Below are positions 63,513 through 64,000 of a stretch of 64,000 nt of DNA, in pieces; position 1 is the stretch's first letter, and every line of letters begins with the position of its first letter. This DNA is from Inia geoffrensis (Eukaryota; Chordata; Mammalia; Artiodactyla; Iniidae). Below the pieces are notes generated by a model. That model did no database searches and had not been told where the DNA came from. It was given only the letters and a program-made list of their open reading frames with translations. The stretch is taken from the NCBI GenBank assembly GCA_036417435.1, contig CM070910.1, positions 76,616,784 to 76,680,783 of the forward strand, written 5' to 3'. A program made the translations under genes and the position numbers.

Positions 63513-64000
63513 TTGACCCTCACCCGAAGCCTTACCCTCACCCATCACCTAATATTAACCGATACAGCAACACTAAATGGTGCCCTCACACGTATGCTAA
63601 CACTTAAGCATTGTCGTACTCTAACCTGTACCCTAATCGCTCTCCATTCCGTAATCCTAACCCTAACCCGAACCCTAACCCTGACACTCGGCCAAAACTT
63701 TACCCTCACCCGTGTTCTAATTTTAACCAGGACATCCACACTAACCCCTGCGCTCCAAAGTAGGCTAACCCTAAACCGTTGCCGTACCTTAACCTGTACC
63801 CCAATCCCTCCCCATTCCCTAACCCTGACTCTAACACGAATCCTAACCCTGAGCCTCACCCGAAACCTTACCCTCTCCCGTGCCCTAATCTTAACCAGTA
63901 CACCAACACTAACTTGTGCACTCACATGTACTCTAATCCTTAAGTGTTGTCGTATCCTAACCTGTACCCTAATCCCTCTCATTCCCTAACTCTAACTCTA
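63513..64000 (+). repeat. Start of a ninth large unit, cut by the window end
   Basis: The marker monomer and two following monomers, matching 56,300-56,787 and 49,087-49,574. I saw no difference from either in a visual check. The array continues past the window. Confidence 0.88.

Larger units (their letters stand above)
1..64000 (+). repeat. 168-bp satellite array built from degenerate telomeric hexamers
   Basis: The whole window is tandem copies of a monomer of 168 bp (some are 167 or 169). Successive occurrences of the phrase ACCCTAATCCCT start at 241, 409, 576, 744 and 913, and the spacing continues to the right end. The consensus divides exactly into 28 hexamers, all resembling ACCCTA; four are perfect and most others differ by one or two bases. 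The + strand is the C-rich telomeric strand throughout and I saw no inversion. In my hand consensus G is 16 of 168 bases and C is 73 of 168. Known context: repeats near 170 bp are common in subtelomeric and centromeric satellites. The chromosomal location (subtelomere, interstitial telomeric block or centromere) is inference. No non-satellite insertion was seen. Confidence 0.96.

Noticed and set aside
1..64000. Long open frames on both strands encoding Thr-Leu, Pro-Asn and Arg-Val repeats
   Set aside because: They are the frames of the hexamer ACCCTA and its complement, occur in several overlapping frames at once, carry no domain or start context, and break at the same one-base slips as the satellite. 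No frame has evidence of being coding.
1..64000. CRISPR array
   Set aside because: There are no constant short repeats alternating with unique spacers. The whole 168-bp monomer repeats and no cas-like gene is present.
1..64000. A true terminal telomere
   Set aside because: Pure TAACCC runs do not exceed about four hexamers. A telomere would have long perfect tracts, so this is a degenerate derived satellite.
1..64000. CENP-B-box-like site as evidence for a centromere
   Set aside because: I looked for a TTCG....A..CGGG pattern on both strands of the consensus and found no convincing match, so centromere function is not supported by sequence alone.

Overview
The window holds no recognisable gene. 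It is one uninterrupted satellite DNA array: about 380 head-to-tail copies of a 168-bp monomer, all in the same orientation, filling positions 1 to 64,000. The monomer is built from the telomeric hexamer. Its hand-derived consensus splits without remainder into 28 in-register hexamers, each a perfect or degenerate copy of ACCCTA (TAGGGT on the other strand). This points to a eukaryote with TTAGGG-type telomeres, and to subtelomeric, interstitial-telomeric or pericentromeric heterochromatin. Much of the variation between monomers is C-to-T or G-to-A change at fixed CpG sites, which fits a genome with CpG methylation. Nothing in the sequence identifies the species.

Many long open reading frames exist on both strands, but they are by-products of the repeat. 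A 6-bp period is divisible by three, so ACCCTA reads as Thr-Leu, Pro-Asn or Pro-stop on the + strand and as Arg-Val, Leu-Gly or stop-Gly on the - strand. The predicted proteins are runs of exactly these dipeptides. I call none of them genes. I saw no tRNA, rRNA, transposon, CRISPR or single-copy sequence.

Layout: (1) 1 to about 4,250, diverged monomers with no clear higher-order period. (2) About 4,250 to 8,250, a higher-order repeat of about 1.68 kb (10 monomers; one interval has 9). (3) 6,273-8,979 and 12,478-15,184, a 2.7-kb block present twice, 6,205 bp apart and nearly identical. (4) About 15.2 to 16.2 kb, a transition. (5) About 16.2 kb to the end, large higher-order units. A diagnostic marker monomer recurs at 16,229, 23,087, 29,626, 35,665, 38,854, 41,706, 49,087, 56,300 and 63,513, giving units of 6,858, 6,539, 6,039, 3,189, 2,852, 7,381, 7,213 and 7,213 bp. 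The two short units lack a central block. From about 46.4 kb the units are almost identical at a 7,213-bp period, so the array is old and heterogeneous on the left and recently homogenised on the right.

The main points of interest are the exact 28-hexamer build of the monomer, the nested higher-order structure (6, 168, about 1,680, about 6,000-7,400 bp), the left-to-right homogenisation gradient, visible unequal-exchange and conversion events, and an unbroken G-rich/C-rich strand asymmetry over 64 kb. All counts and alignments were made by eye and should be recomputed.
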